Part shown: one piece after another, positions 10,198 through 20,023 of the stretch
Layout of the letters: each line of letters starts with the position of its first letter
How positions within the stretch are numbered: the first letter of the stretch is position 1
Assembly (NCBI RefSeq): GCF_009834765.1
Contig: NZ_WVHP01000001.1
Coordinates: 124,001 to 188,000, forward strand
Reading direction: 5' to 3'
Length of the DNA: 64,000 nucleotides
Source: Saccharibacter sp. EH611
GTDB lineage: Bacteria; Pseudomonadota; Alphaproteobacteria; Acetobacterales; Acetobacteraceae
The notes under the pieces: model-generated
Database searches by the model: none
Told to the model about the DNA's origin: nothing
Seen by the model: the letters and a program-made list of their open reading frames with translations, nothing else
Made by a program: the position numbers and the translations under genes

Positions 10198-13100
10198 TTA
10201 CGATGCTCCCTGCTCAAGTTCCACATTCAGACCAAGCGATTTCAGCTCCTTAACCAAGACGTTGAAGCTTTCTGGAATACCCGCTTCAAAATCATCCTGC
10301 TCACGTACGATCGCTTCATAGACCTTCGTTCGCCCAGACACGTCATCGGACTTAACCGTCAACATTTCCTGAAGCGTATAGGCCGCACCGTAAGCTTCCA
10401 GCGCCCAGACTTCCATTTCCCCGAAGCGCTGACCACCGAACTGAGCCTTACCACCCAATGGCTGCTGGGTAACCAGCGAGTAAGGACCAATGGAACGAGC
10501 GTGAATCTTGTCATCAACCAAGTGATGCAGCTTCAGCATGTAGATGTAGCCGACCGTTGTTTGACGCTCGAATTTCTCACCCGTTCGCCCATCAATAAGC
10601 TGAGACTGACCGGATGTATTCACACCACCCTTCGCCAGCATCTCCTCAATATCAGGGATGGAAGCACCATCGAACACAGGAGTTGCGATCGGAATACCCT
10701 TACGCAGGTTATTGGCAAGCTCAATCAGCTCGTCATTCGACATTGGAGCGATCTCTTCTTCAAAGACCTTATCTCCATAAATCTCATGCAAGCGATCAAG
10801 GAGCTCCTGACGACGCTCACCGGTACGCTGATAGTCATCAACGATAGACGCAACGCTTTGACCGATATTAGCACACGCCCAGCCAAGGTGTGTTTCCAAA
10901 ATCTGCCCCACATTCATGCGCGATGGCACACCGAGCGGATTCAGCAGAAGATCCAAGGACTGACCATTCTCAAGGAACGGCATATCCTCAACTGGAACAA
11001 CACGGGAAACCACACCCTTATTTCCGTGACGACCGGCCATCTTATCACCCGGCTGAAGCTTACGCTTCACAGCGATAAAGACTTTAACCATCTTCATCAC
11101 GCCAGGAGGCAGCTCATCACCACGTTGTAGCTTCTCTACCTTGTTGTCAAAACGACCATTAATGCGGCGCAGAGCCTCATCAAATTCACGGCAAAGCGTT
11201 TCAAGGTCAGCTGTAACGGCAGCATCTTCAACAGGAATGTTACGCCATGCCCGCTTAGGATGTTCAGCGAGAAGCTCTGGTGTAATCTCTTCACCAGCAC
11301 GTATTCCCTTGAAGCCCGCAGCTGTTTTCTGCCCTAAAAGGTTTTCTTTCAGACGGTTAAAGAAGCTACGTTCCTGAATATGACGTTCATCATCACGGTC
11401 TTTCGCCAAACGTTCAATTTCTGAACGCTCAATGGCCATAGCACGTTCATCTTTATCCACGCCGCGACGTGAGAAAACGCGCACATCCACGATCGTCCCG
11501 CTTGTGCCAGGTGGCAGCTTCAGAGACGTATCACGTACATCGGATGCTTTTTCACCAAAGATGGCACGCAGAAGCTTCTCTTCTGGCGTCATCGGGCTTT
11601 CACCCTTTGGCGTCACTTTACCGATCAAGATGTCGCCAGGGTTCACCTCAGCACCGACATATACAATACCGGCTTCATCGAGGTTGCGCAGCGCTTCCTC
11701 ACCGACATTAGGAATATCGCGTGTGATTTCTTCCTGACCCAGCTTCGTATCGCGTGCCATCACCTCAAATTCTTCAATATGAATAGAGGTAAAGATGTCA
11801 TCACGTGCGATACGCTCAGAGATCAGAATTGAATCCTCAAAGTTGTACCCGTTCCACGGCATAAAGCCGACGAGAACGTTACGACCCAAGGCCAACTCGC
11901 CCAGTTCCGTTGATGGGCCATCTGCGATGATATCGCCAGCAGCAACGCGATCACCAACTTTCACCAATGGACGCTGATTAAGACATGTGGACTGATTCGA
12001 GCGCATATATTTACGCAAACGGTAAATATCCACGCCCTGTGTTGAACCCTGCTCATCCGTCGCACGAATAACGATACGTGCCCCATCGAGCTGATCAACA
12101 ATACCACCACGCTTTGCCACAATCGCTGCACCGGAATCGTGAGCCACTGGCCCTTCCATTCCCGTACCAACGAGTGGCGCATCAGCCTTCACCAACGGCA
12201 CAGCCTGACGTTGCATGTTGGAACCCATGAGTGCACGGTTCGCGTCATCGTTTTCCAAGAATGGAATTAATGCAGCAGCAACAGACACAAGCTGCTTCGG
12301 TGACACGTCACAAGCAGTTACCTGTGCCGGCGGCACCAAGCGGAAGTCACCCGTCTGACGCACAGCGACCAGCTCATCAGTCAGCTGATTGTTCTTCTGT
12401 TTCGCGTCGGCCTGCGCAACGATCAGCTTTTCTTCTTCCATGGCGGAAAGATATTTCCAACCATCTTGAAGAACGCCGTCTTTCACCAAGCGATAAGGCG
12501 TTTCGATAAACCCGTACTGATTCACCTTTGCATAGGTAGCCAGTGAGTTAATCAACCCAATATTTGGCCCTTCAGGCGTTTCAATCGGGCAGATACGACC
12601 ATAATGCGTTGGGTGAACGTCACGCACCTCAAAGCCTGCACGCTCACGGGTCAAACCACCCGGCCCCAACGCAGAAAGACGACGTTTATGCGTCACCTCT
12701 GAGAGTGGGTTGGTCTGATCCATGAACTGACTCAGCTGGGAAGAGCCAAAAAACTCTCTTACAGCAGCAGCAGCCGGCTTCGCATTAATCAGATCATGCG
12801 GCATGACTGTATCAATATCAACAGACCCCATACGTTCGCGGATAGCGCGTTCCATACGGAGCAAGCCAATACGATACTGGTTCTCCATCAATTCGCCTAC
12901 TGAGCGAACACGACGGTTCCCGAGGTTATCAATATCATCGACCTGACCGCGACCGTCTTTTAGGTCACAGAGAATCTTAACAGTCCGAAGAATGTCTTCT
13001 TTCCGCAAGGTACGCAGCGTATCTGGAGCATCCACATCCAGACGCATATTCATCTTCACACGGCCAACCGCAGAAAGATCATAGCGATCTGGATCAAAGA

Positions 13101-14367
13101 ACAAACCGTTCAACATCGCTTCAGCGGTCTCACGGGTCGGTGGCTCACCGGGACGCATGATACGGTAGATATCAATCAGCGCTTCTTCACGAGAGGTGTT
13201 TTTATCTGCTGCTAATGTGTTGCGAATCCACGGCCCATGAGTCGCGTCAATAGCAAGAACAGGAAGCTCTGTCAGACCTAGATTCTCTAGGGCTTCAAGC
13301 CGTTCTTCCGTTAGCTCTTCACCTGCTTCCGCGTAGATCTCACCTGTCTGCTCATTCACCAGGTCATGCGCTATGAAACGTCCGAGAATATCCAGACGTC
13401 CAACATGCACAACACGGGTTTTTTCAGCGATCTTACGAACGACACGCGCTGTCAGCTTTGTTTCAGCCTCAGCAACGACCTCACCCGTGTCAGCATCTAC
13501 CAGAGGGCTAAGAAGTTTCAGGCCACGGAATGCTTCTGGATCAAACGGACGAGCCCACTCGGTTCCTGCACGCGTAAACGGCACGATACCATAGAAGTTC
13601 GCGAGGATTTCATCCTCATCCATTCCGCTCACTTCGAGGACATCAACATCGCCCCCTTCAGCCAACTTTGCTTCGCGTGCCTTGATGGAGTTCTCCCCCT
13701 CAAGAGCGTACAGCAATGTTGTCACTGGCAGCTTACGTTTACGGTCAATACGGACATGAATGACGTCTTTCGCGTCAAACTCAAAATCCAACCATGAGCC
13801 ACGATACGGAATTACCCGAGCAGCGAAGAGATACTTCCCTGAAGAATGGGTTTTCCCTTTATCGTGATCGAAGAACACACCCGGGCTACGATGCATCTGC
13901 GAGACAATAACGCGCTCGGTGCCATTGATGATGAAGGTACCATTATCGGTCATCAATGGGATGTCCCCCATATAAACCGGCTGTTCCTTCAGATCATGAA
14001 TCGAGCGGGAGCCCGTGTCTTCATCAATATCCCAAGTTGTCAGACGCAAAACAACCTTCAGCGGCGCGGCATATGTCAGCCCACGCTGAATGCATTCTTC
14101 GACGTCGTACTTCGGTTCTTCAAATTCGTAATATTGAAAATCCAGCCGCCCACGGCCAGCAAAATCATGAATTGGAAAAACAGAACGGAATACTTCCTGA
14201 AGACCAGCCGTCTCGCGACTGTCAGGACGCACATTCATCTGCAAAAAAGCTTCGTACGAAGCGCGCTGCACGTCAATTAAATTTGGCATCGGCGCAATTT
14301 CGGGAATACGCCCGAAGCTCTTGCGGATCCTCTTACGCCCTGTGAACGATTTTGTGATCGCGTCCAT
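10198..14367 (-). CDS. rpoB: DNA-directed RNA polymerase subunit beta
   Basis: This 1,389-residue beta subunit is the catalytic partner of beta' and the rifampicin target. The start is placed at [19 protein letters not shown], with AGGATAAG directly upstream; the frame continues 6 codons further but without family similarity. The rifampicin region is wild type in appearance ([29 protein letters not shown]). C-terminal segments such as [15 protein letters not shown] and the final [20 protein letters not shown] are intact. It lies 244 bp after rplL. Confidence 0.97.
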   Translation of the reverse strand: MDAITKSFTGRKRIRKSFGRIPEIAPMPNLIDVQRASYEAFLQMNVRPDSRETAGLQEVFRSVFPIHDFAGRGRLDFQYYEFEEPKYDVEECIQRGLTYAAPLKVVLRLTTWDIDEDTGSRSIHDLKEQPVYMGDIPLMTDNGTFIINGTERVIVSQMHRSPGVFFDHDKGKTHSSGKYLFAARVIPYRGSWLDFEFDAKDVIHVRIDRKRKLPVTTLLYALEGENSIKAREAKLAEGGDVDVLEVSGMDEDEILANFYGIVPFTRAGTEWARPFDPEAFRGLKLLSPLVDADTGEVVAEAETKLTARVVRKIAEKTRVVHVGRLDILGRFIAHDLVNEQTGEIYAEAGEELTEERLEALENLGLTELPVLAIDATHGPWIRNTLAADKNTSREEALIDIYRIMRPGEPPTRETAEAMLNGLFFDPDRYDLSAVGRVKMNMRLDVDAPDTLRTLRKEDILRTVKILCDLKDGRGQVDDIDNLGNRRVRSVGELMENQYRIGLLRMERAIRERMGSVDIDTVMPHDLINAKPAAAAVREFFGSSQLSQFMDQTNPLSEVTHKRRLSALGPGGLTRERAGFEVRDVHPTHYGRICPIETPEGPNIGLINSLATYAKVNQYGFIETPYRLVKDGVLQDGWKYLSAMEEEKLIVAQADAKQKNNQLTDELVAVRQTGDFRLVPPAQVTACDVSPKQLVSVAAALIPFLENDDANRALMGSNMQRQAVPLVKADAPLVGTGMEGPVAHDSGAAIVAKRGGIVDQLDGARIVIRATDEQGSTQGVDIYRLRKYMRSNQSTCLNQRPLVKVGDRVAAGDIIADGPSTELGELALGRNVLVGFMPWNGYNFEDSILISERIARDDIFTSIHIEEFEVMARDTKLGQEEITRDIPNVGEEALRNLDEAGIVYVGAEVNPGDILIGKVTPKGESPMTPEEKLLRAIFGEKASDVRDTSLKLPPGTSGTIVDVRVFSRRGVDKDERAMAIERSEIERLAKDRDDERHIQERSFFNRLKENLLGQKTAAGFKGIRAGEEITPELLAEHPKRAWRNIPVEDAAVTADLETLCREFDEALRRINGRFDNKVEKLQRGDELPPGVMKMVKVFIAVKRKLQPGDKMAGRHGNKGVVSRVVPVEDMPFLENGQSLDLLLNPLGVPSRMNVGQILETHLGWACANIGQSVASIVDDYQRTGERRQELLDRLHEIYGDKVFEEEIAPMSNDELIELANNLRKGIPIATPVFDGASIPDIEEMLAKGGVNTSGQSQLIDGRTGEKFERQTTVGYIYMLKLHHLVDDKIHARSIGPYSLVTQQPLGGKAQFGGQRFGEMEVWALEAYGAAYTLQEMLTVKSDDVSGRTKVYEAIVREQDDFEAGIPESFNVLVKELKSLGLNVELEQGAS

Positions 14368-14494
14368 CTTATCCTGCCTCTGCACCAGACCTCCGAGTCG
14401 CCCTCCTAGCTGCCATTCCCTCGCCCCTGCCGGGACCTAGAAAATGTCAGACGACTTGAACGGCTGGTTTATCCATACCTACTGACGTGCCAAC

Positions 14495-14515
14495 AAAACG
14501 CTTTATACGCGTTTT
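14495..14515 (-). terminator. Possible attenuator hairpin between rplL and rpoB
   Basis: Positions 14495-14501 (AAAACGC) and 14509-14515 (GCGTTTT) are complementary with a 7-nt loop, and on the reverse strand the stem ends in a short T run. E. coli has a partial terminator in the same place that lowers rpoBC expression relative to rplJL. Its function here is inferred from position only. Confidence 0.45.
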
Positions 14516-14611
14516 TCCTGTCAACGGCAAATGGGGCGGGTACCGCTATGCAGTACCCGCCCACTCACTCCAGCAATCCTTCTTGCATGAAAGACTGCGA
14601 TGGATTGTCTC

Positions 14612-14986
14612 TTACTTGACTTCGACGGTTGCGCCGTTGTCTTCAAGAGCTTTCTTGATCTTGTCAGCTTCTTCCTTGGTAGCGCCTTCCTTAACGGTCT
14701 TAGGTGCGCCTTCAACCAGATCCTTAGCTTCCTTCAGACCCAGACCTGTGATCCCACGGATTTCCTTAATCACGTTGATCTTCTTATCGCCAGCCTTTGC
14801 CAGAACGATATCAAACTCGGTCTTCTCAGCAGCAGCTTCGCCACCACCAGCAGCAGGAGCCGCAGCAACTGCAGCAGGAGCCGCAGCGGAAACGCCCCAT
14901 TTTTCTTCCAGCATCTTGGAAAGCTCAGCAGCTTCCAGAACGCTCAGGGTGGACAATTCATCAACCAGTTTCGCCAGATCGGCCAT
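14612..14986 (-). CDS. rplL: 50S ribosomal protein L7/L12
   Basis: This 124-residue protein forms the flexible stalk that recruits translational GTPases. It has an N-terminal dimerisation domain ([20 protein letters not shown]), an Ala/Gly-rich hinge at about residues 35-55, and the C-terminal domain with the [16 protein letters not shown] motif. The start was chosen at MADLAK because GAGG lies upstream and the 8 extra in-frame codons do not fit the family. It is cotranscribed with rplJ, 61 bp upstream. Confidence 0.97.
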   Translation of the reverse strand: MADLAKLVDELSTLSVLEAAELSKMLEEKWGVSAAAPAAVAAAPAAGGGEAAAEKTEFDIVLAKAGDKKINVIKEIRGITGLGLKEAKDLVEGAPKTVKEGATKEEADKIKKALEDNGATVEVK

Positions 14987-15047
14987 GGTATTTTCCTCTA
15001 TGATGCACATTTAAGGGACACCCCCATAGCAGGGGATATCCAGTTTC

Positions 15048-15572
15048 TTAGGCGGCTTCCTTGTCGCCGGTTCTGGCATAGGCACCAAGAACGCGGGCAA
15101 GCTGGGCGGCCGGAGCCTGACTGGCGACAGCAATACGTGTTGCTGGGGTACTGATCATACCAACCAACTGACCACGCAGTTCGTCCAGAGACGGCAGCTC
15201 AGCAAGACCCTTGACCTCATCCGCGCTAAGCGTCTGATTACCAAGGGCACCACCAAGCACCACCAACTTGTCATTCTTCTTGGCGAACTCGACCAACACC
15301 TTTGCAACTGCAACTGGCTCATCTGCCCATGAAATGGCAGTTGGCCCTTTAAACAGCGGCTCAAGGCCGTCGAACTGGGTCCCATCCAGAGCACGGCTGA
15401 CCAGCCGGTTCTTCGCAACCTTATATGTCGCTCCCGCAGCACGAATGCGCCGACGCAGTTCTGTCACATCAGCTACCGTCAAACCCTTATTGTGGGTGAC
15501 GATCACTGTGGACGCGCTGCCGAACACATTTGTGAGGAACTCGACAAAGGCCCGTTTTTCCGTACGGTCCAA
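15048..15572 (-). CDS. rplJ: 50S ribosomal protein L10
   Basis: This 174-residue L10 anchors L7/L12 dimers at the stalk base. The N-terminal domain shows the family pattern (VIVTHNKGLTVADVTELRRRIR, KVAKNRLVSRAL, then FKGPTAISWA). The C-terminal helix that binds L7/L12 ends the protein. The 267-bp upstream region is long enough for an autoregulatory leader of the type known in E. coli, and it contains an RNA structure listed separately. Confidence 0.96.
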   Translation of the reverse strand: MDRTEKRAFVEFLTNVFGSASTVIVTHNKGLTVADVTELRRRIRAAGATYKVAKNRLVSRALDGTQFDGLEPLFKGPTAISWADEPVAVAKVLVEFAKKNDKLVVLGGALGNQTLSADEVKGLAELPSLDELRGQLVGMISTPATRIAVASQAPAAQLARVLGAYARTGDKEAA

Positions 15573-15763
15573 AACCTGTCTCCTCGTCAGTTTGATTTCT
15601 CAAACCTAGTTACCCATAGGCAACGCCCTGAAGATTGCTCTCCACAACGAAGCCCGCTCGCCTGTCCATGGAAGGAAACCAGCTCATGCACCATAGAAAT
15701 GGGCAATTACGGTCTCATCCGTCTAACACCCGCGCCTTTTCAAGCTTTAAAAAATTACGTGTG

Positions 15764-15814
15764 CTCTTGGACAGGATGGGGTGATATACACCACCCCGAC
15801 ACCACTCGCAAGAG
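15764..15814 (-). promoter_or_regulatory. Nested stem structure between rplA and rplJ
   Basis: Two nested pairings are visible: outer 15764-15769 (CTCTTG) with 15809-15814 (CAAGAG), and inner 15778-15783 (GGGGTG) with 15792-15797 (CACCCC). The structure begins about 25 nt after the rplA stop on the reverse strand. It could be the end of the rplKA message, a processing site, or part of the rplJL leader. The assignment is inferred from pairing and position. Confidence 0.4.
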
Positions 15815-15839
15815 TAGCGATTCTTAAACGATGGCTATT

Positions 15840-16532
15840 TTAGCCCTCGAGGCTTGTTACATCAACATGCACACCGGCGCCCATTGTGGAGGACAGTGAC
15901 ACTTTCTTGAGGTACGTACCTTTTGCCCCTGCTGGACGCGCCTTCTGAAGCGTATCAAGCAAAGCAGAGATATTCTGTGTCAGCTGCTCTTCCGTGAAAG
16001 ATGCCTTACCGACACCAGCATGCACAATACCAGCACGCTCAGCGCGATACTCAACCTGACCGGACTTCGCAGCCGTAACGGCACCCTTAACATCCATGGT
16101 AACCGTACCCAAACGAGGGTTTGGCATCAGACCACGTGGACCAAGGATCTTACCAAGACGACCAACAAGGGCCATCATATCAGGCGTTGCAATGCAGCGA
16201 TCGAAGTCGATCTCACCAGCTTGCACTTTTTCAGCCAGCTCTTCAGCACCAACAACTTCGGCACCCGCTTCCTTAGCTTCCTCAGCCTTTGGCCCACGAG
16301 CAAACACACCCACGCGAAGTGTTTTGCCTGTGCCGTTTGGCAGAGAGACTAGGCCACGCACCATTTGGTCAGCATGACGAGGGTCAACACCAAGGTTAGC
16401 AGAGAATTCGATGGTTTCATCGAATTTCGCTACCGCATTGCCCTTCACCAGAGCCACGGCTTCGCTCAGCGTGTACAGCTTGTTGCTGTCAACTTTGGCA
16501 CGAAGAGCTGTCAAACGTTTGTTCTTTGCCAT
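15840..16532 (-). CDS. rplA: 50S ribosomal protein L1
   Basis: This 230-residue L1 forms the mobile L1 stalk that guides E-site tRNA out. The start is at [15 protein letters not shown], preceded by a GGAGG site within the rplK end; the frame extends 10 codons upstream into rplK without L1 character. The family signature around [15 protein letters not shown] is intact. It starts 4 bp after the rplK stop, so the two genes are almost certainly coupled, as in other bacteria where L1 controls the rplKA message. Confidence 0.96.
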   Translation of the reverse strand: MAKNKRLTALRAKVDSNKLYTLSEAVALVKGNAVAKFDETIEFSANLGVDPRHADQMVRGLVSLPNGTGKTLRVGVFARGPKAEEAKEAGAEVVGAEELAEKVQAGEIDFDRCIATPDMMALVGRLGKILGPRGLMPNPRLGTVTMDVKGAVTAAKSGQVEYRAERAGIVHAGVGKASFTEEQLTQNISALLDTLQKARPAGAKGTYLKKVSLSSTMGAGVHVDVTSLEG

Positions 16533-16536
16533 GTTC

Positions 16537-16971
16537 TCAGCCCTCCACCACGTCAAGACCAATTGACTTCGCAGAGCCCATCAGCATACGAACAGCAGCA
16601 TCGATGTCGTTCGCGTTCATATCCTTGAACTTGGTTTCTGCAATTTCACGCAGCTGCGACATTGTTACAGAACCAACAGAAGCACTCTTGCCAACTTCAG
16701 GGCTACCTTTAGTGATCTTAGCTGCTTTAAGCAGGAAGAACGTGTTTGGCGGTGTCTTCGTGATGAAGGTAAAAGTACGGTCAGCATAAGCCGTGATCAC
16801 CACCGGGATCGGCATCCCCGGTTCGAGGCTCTGCGTCTTCGCATTAAATTCTTTACAGAACTGCATAATGTTCAGACCGCGCTGACCCAGCGCCGGACCG
16901 ACTGGTGGAGACGGATTCGCCTTACCTGCCGGAATCTGCAATTTGATGTAGCCAACAATTTTCTTGGCCAT
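16537..16971 (-). CDS. rplK: 50S ribosomal protein L11
   Basis: This 144-residue L11 builds the GTPase-associated centre with 23S rRNA helices 43/44 and is needed for the stringent response. It starts [20 protein letters not shown] and has the proline-rich [15 protein letters not shown] segment and the C-terminal RNA-binding domain. It is the first ribosomal gene of the cluster. The genes expected in front of it, secE and nusG, are absent; 119 bp upstream is the end of an RND efflux operon on the same strand. Confidence 0.97.
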   Translation of the reverse strand: MAKKIVGYIKLQIPAGKANPSPPVGPALGQRGLNIMQFCKEFNAKTQSLEPGMPIPVVITAYADRTFTFITKTPPNTFFLLKAAKITKGSPEVGKSASVGSVTMSQLREIAETKFKDMNANDIDAAVRMLMGSAKSIGLDVVEG

Positions 16972-17090
16972 ATCCGGGACTCCTTAATGTTACGTTCCCG
17001 AACCGCGGTTGGACGGAGGACGCACGACGCCCCCTCCCGCGTTCGACTTAGGGTGTCCCCCTAGACCAGTGTCTCTAGATTCGTCAAGTG

Positions 17091-18686
17091 CTACTGAGAC
17101 AATGGCGCGTTTAACGCCCCCATATGCTGCCCGGTTAAGTCCCGATCACGTTCCATAGACTCTTGCCCCGTTGGTACTTCTCCTGCTGGGCGTGCATGAT
17201 GCAAGCCCCTATACTGCAACGGCCCAATTGGATCGATGTCTTTGATTTTTGGCAGAGCGCTAGACGTCCATCCCCCCCCTAAGGCACGCACAAGGCGTAC
17301 AGTCGCTTGGATCTGTGCCATTTGCGCTTGCACTTCTTGTAGTCGCGCACGCAAAGCGTCTTGTTGAGCAACCAACGCATCCAAATAATTCGTCAACCCG
17401 CCTGTATAGAGAGCCATCGTCATATTTTGCGTCCGCAATGCCGCTGCGACAGATTGATGCTGCTGGAGCTGTTCTTGATGGAAGAGACGCGTTTGACTCA
17501 ACCCATCTTCAACATCCTGAAAAGCGCTCAATACCGTCGAACGGTAATTATCAACGCGCTCGCGGTACTGCGACCATGCACGTTGTAACGCCGCCCGCCG
17601 CATCCCACCGGTAAAGGCCGGCTCGACAGCTTGCACCGCCACTTTCCAAAACGCTTTTGAAATACTGGCTAAATCAAAGCCGCTATCTTCAAACCCCCCT
17701 GTAGCACTAATCACGATATGAGGGAAAAAGGCCGCTCGTGATACACCAATAGCGCGAGCAGATGCTGCCACCTCACGTTCGTTCATCGCAATATCAGGGC
17801 GCCGCTCAAGCAACGTTGATGGAATCCCCGCATCAATAGCAACAACCTTAAAATGCATCCGAGAATCATTGATCGGTTGAATATGGAAGCCTGCTGGCAC
17901 TGTATTCAACAAAACTGCAATAGCGTGTTCTTCAACCTGCCGCTGTGCAAGAAGACTGCTTTGAGCGGCCTGTGCAGCATAAAGCTGGTTCTCTGCGCGA
18001 GAAACATCCAGACCTGCGCCAATCGCTCCCCCCTGCCGTAACCGCGTAATCTCAACAGCTGCACGGAAATAACGAATAGAGTCTTCATAAACACCAAGCT
18101 GAGCATCAATCCCACGTAAGGCCACATAGTCAGATGCAAGCTCGGCCTGTAGCGTTAGCCGCGTTAGTGCATATTGTGCAGCCGTTGCCTGAGCGAGATT
18201 CTTCTGCATATGCGTCGAATTACGTATCGCATCCCAAAAATCCGGCTCCCAAGTTGCTGCCCCGCTATATGCCTCATTCGATTCATAAGTGAGAGACGTG
18301 CTGCTTTTCCCTCGGAAAAGATGACCTTGGGACTGCTTGTTTCGACTCATCTGCCCTGAAGCCGCCACCTGTGGATAAAGGCGGCTTTCTGTTTCACGCG
18401 CAATATCGCGCTCTTGCGTGAAAGCCTCGGCCGCTGCCTGCAGGTCAGGATTGCTCTCTTCCAGCTTATGTTCCAGCTGATTAAGGAGTGGATCATTCAA
18501 AACACTCCACCAAGCACCGCGGGCTGCCGTATCAGCTGGGCACGCATCCCCCATCATCCCTTGGCCAGCCCAGCCATTAGGGTAGATGAAATGTGGCGGA
18601 TGATACGTGGGCGCCAAATCACAAGACGTCAAAACAAGGGAGCTACACCCCACAAGCCATGACAATATATGTAATCGCTTCCCCAT
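17091..18686 (-). CDS. NodT/OprM-family outer-membrane efflux lipoprotein (RND system)
   Basis: This 531-residue protein is the outer-membrane channel of a tripartite pump. It begins with a lipoprotein signal peptide ending in the lipobox LTSC (Cys at about residue 22), then has the two-repeat OEP fold, including the family segment LERRPDIAMNEREVAASARAIGVSRAAFFP. The C-terminal ~60 residues after VRALGGGW form a polar tail. Its start codon overlaps the stop of the adaptor gene by one base (TAATG), so the three pump genes are translationally coupled. Substrate is not readable from sequence. Confidence 0.92.
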   Translation of the reverse strand: MGKRLHILSWLVGCSSLVLTSCDLAPTYHPPHFIYPNGWAGQGMMGDACPADTAARGAWWSVLNDPLLNQLEHKLEESNPDLQAAAEAFTQERDIARETESRLYPQVAASGQMSRNKQSQGHLFRGKSSTSLTYESNEAYSGAATWEPDFWDAIRNSTHMQKNLAQATAAQYALTRLTLQAELASDYVALRGIDAQLGVYEDSIRYFRAAVEITRLRQGGAIGAGLDVSRAENQLYAAQAAQSSLLAQRQVEEHAIAVLLNTVPAGFHIQPINDSRMHFKVVAIDAGIPSTLLERRPDIAMNEREVAASARAIGVSRAAFFPHIVISATGGFEDSGFDLASISKAFWKVAVQAVEPAFTGGMRRAALQRAWSQYRERVDNYRSTVLSAFQDVEDGLSQTRLFHQEQLQQHQSVAAALRTQNMTMALYTGGLTNYLDALVAQQDALRARLQEVQAQMAQIQATVRLVRALGGGWTSSALPKIKDIDPIGPLQYRGLHHARPAGEVPTGQESMERDRDLTGQHMGALNAPLSQ

Positions 18687-20023
18687 TAATGCCCCCCTTC
18701 ATGTGGTGGGGCCTTCTCAGGCGTTGGCTGTGCATCTGGTTGCGCATTTTCAGGCTCTGGATCTATCGCCGCAGCTTTACGCAAATCTCCTGACGTCACG
18801 TTCTTAATGACAGTTTGTGGATGAGCCGGCTTCCCCGTGTCATTATAACCGCGCGTTTGCGGAACAACACGCACTTCATCGCCCTCTAAGAGATCAGCCG
18901 TCGGGCTTGCAATAATCTGATCATGCACATCAATCCCACTAAGCACTTGGCTCGTCAGGCCATAATTAATGCCCACCTGTACATTCTGAAGGTGAACATG
19001 GTTATTCACCACCTTAGCAAGCTGCATCCCCTGCGCACGGAAAAGAAGAGCATTCGTCGGCACGATCAAGATAGCGGGGTTTCCCGGTGCTTTAATATGA
19101 GCCGTTGCATAAGAGTTTGGCCATAAAAGCTCTTCATCATTATCGAGGACGAGTTCTGTCGTCACCGTACGCGTTGCCGCGTTGAACGCACGTGCTGTCG
19201 CTAAGAACGTCGCTTTAAAATTACGATTAGGATATTGCGGCACGGTTAGATCTGCTGTGATTTTCGGTGAGATAACACTCGCGTAATCCTGCGGAACGGA
19301 CACAAACACGCGCATGCGATGCACATCTGCAACTGAGAAAAGCTCTGCAATGGAACCACGCGCCCGCACATTACCACCACCCGGATTGACGTAATCACCA
19401 ACATTAACCAAACGCGATGTGACAATACCATCAAAAGGGGCAATAATTTTCTTAAAGTTCTCAAGTGCTTGATAACGCTCTACATCATAGGAAGCCGCTT
19501 CAAGCTCTGCTTTTTGCGCGGCTGCATTCGCCGCTTGCACATCCACCTCCTGTCGTGACACAGCCTGTGTCCCGCGAAGGGCTGTCCAGCGTTTTGTCGT
19601 GATAAGCGCTAAACGATAGCGCGCCATCACGACATCATAATGTGCTTTAGCCGCATTAAACTGCGCATCCAAGCTCGGCGTGCTAATTTCTGCAAGCACA
19701 TCTCCGCGTTTTACTTTTGCGCCATAATCTTTGTACCACATTTTTACATAGCCAGAGACCTGCGCATAAATGGGTGCCTCATACCAGGCCGCCAAATTTG
19801 CTGGGAGATCCACTTGGCGTGTCGAAGGCCCCGGTTCTGGCGTAATCAACGCAACACGGGGAATAGATGCATCCTCTGTCTCTTGATGCACCTCGTGCTT
19901 GTGGATACCACGCTGCACAAGCCCCCATGCAACGAGAGCCACGATAACAACCAACAGCATCACCATTATGATGCGCCCGCGCTGGCGTGAACCTCCATGA
20001 GATGACTGTGGGGACGAGCTCAT
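18686..20023 (-). CDS. RND efflux periplasmic adaptor (membrane fusion protein)
   Basis: This 445-residue adaptor links the inner-membrane RND permease to the outer-membrane channel. One N-terminal membrane anchor is visible at about residues 18-36. It is followed by the lipoyl half-motif near YAQVSGYVKMWYKDYGAKVKRGD, an alpha-hairpin, the second lipoyl half (IIAPFDGIVTSRLVNVGDYV), and a beta-barrel/membrane-proximal part. The C-terminal ~60 residues are proline- and acid-rich. Its start overlaps the permease stop by 4 bp. Confidence 0.92.
   Translation of the reverse strand: MSSSPQSSHGGSRQRGRIIMVMLLVVIVALVAWGLVQRGIHKHEVHQETEDASIPRVALITPEPGPSTRQVDLPANLAAWYEAPIYAQVSGYVKMWYKDYGAKVKRGDVLAEISTPSLDAQFNAAKAHYDVVMARYRLALITTKRWTALRGTQAVSRQEVDVQAANAAAQKAELEAASYDVERYQALENFKKIIAPFDGIVTSRLVNVGDYVNPGGGNVRARGSIAELFSVADVHRMRVFVSVPQDYASVISPKITADLTVPQYPNRNFKATFLATARAFNAATRTVTTELVLDNDEELLWPNSYATAHIKAPGNPAILIVPTNALLFRAQGMQLAKVVNNHVHLQNVQVGINYGLTSQVLSGIDVHDQIIASPTADLLEGDEVRVVPQTRGYNDTGKPAHPQTVIKNVTSGDLRKAAAIDPEPENAQPDAQPTPEKAPPHEGGH

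Noticed and set aside
9778-11130. A 450-codon plus-strand frame spanning the rpoC start and rpoB end.
   Set aside because: It is opposite two essential, highly conserved genes whose codon bias creates long antisense frames. The translation has no recognisable domain or ribosome-binding site.
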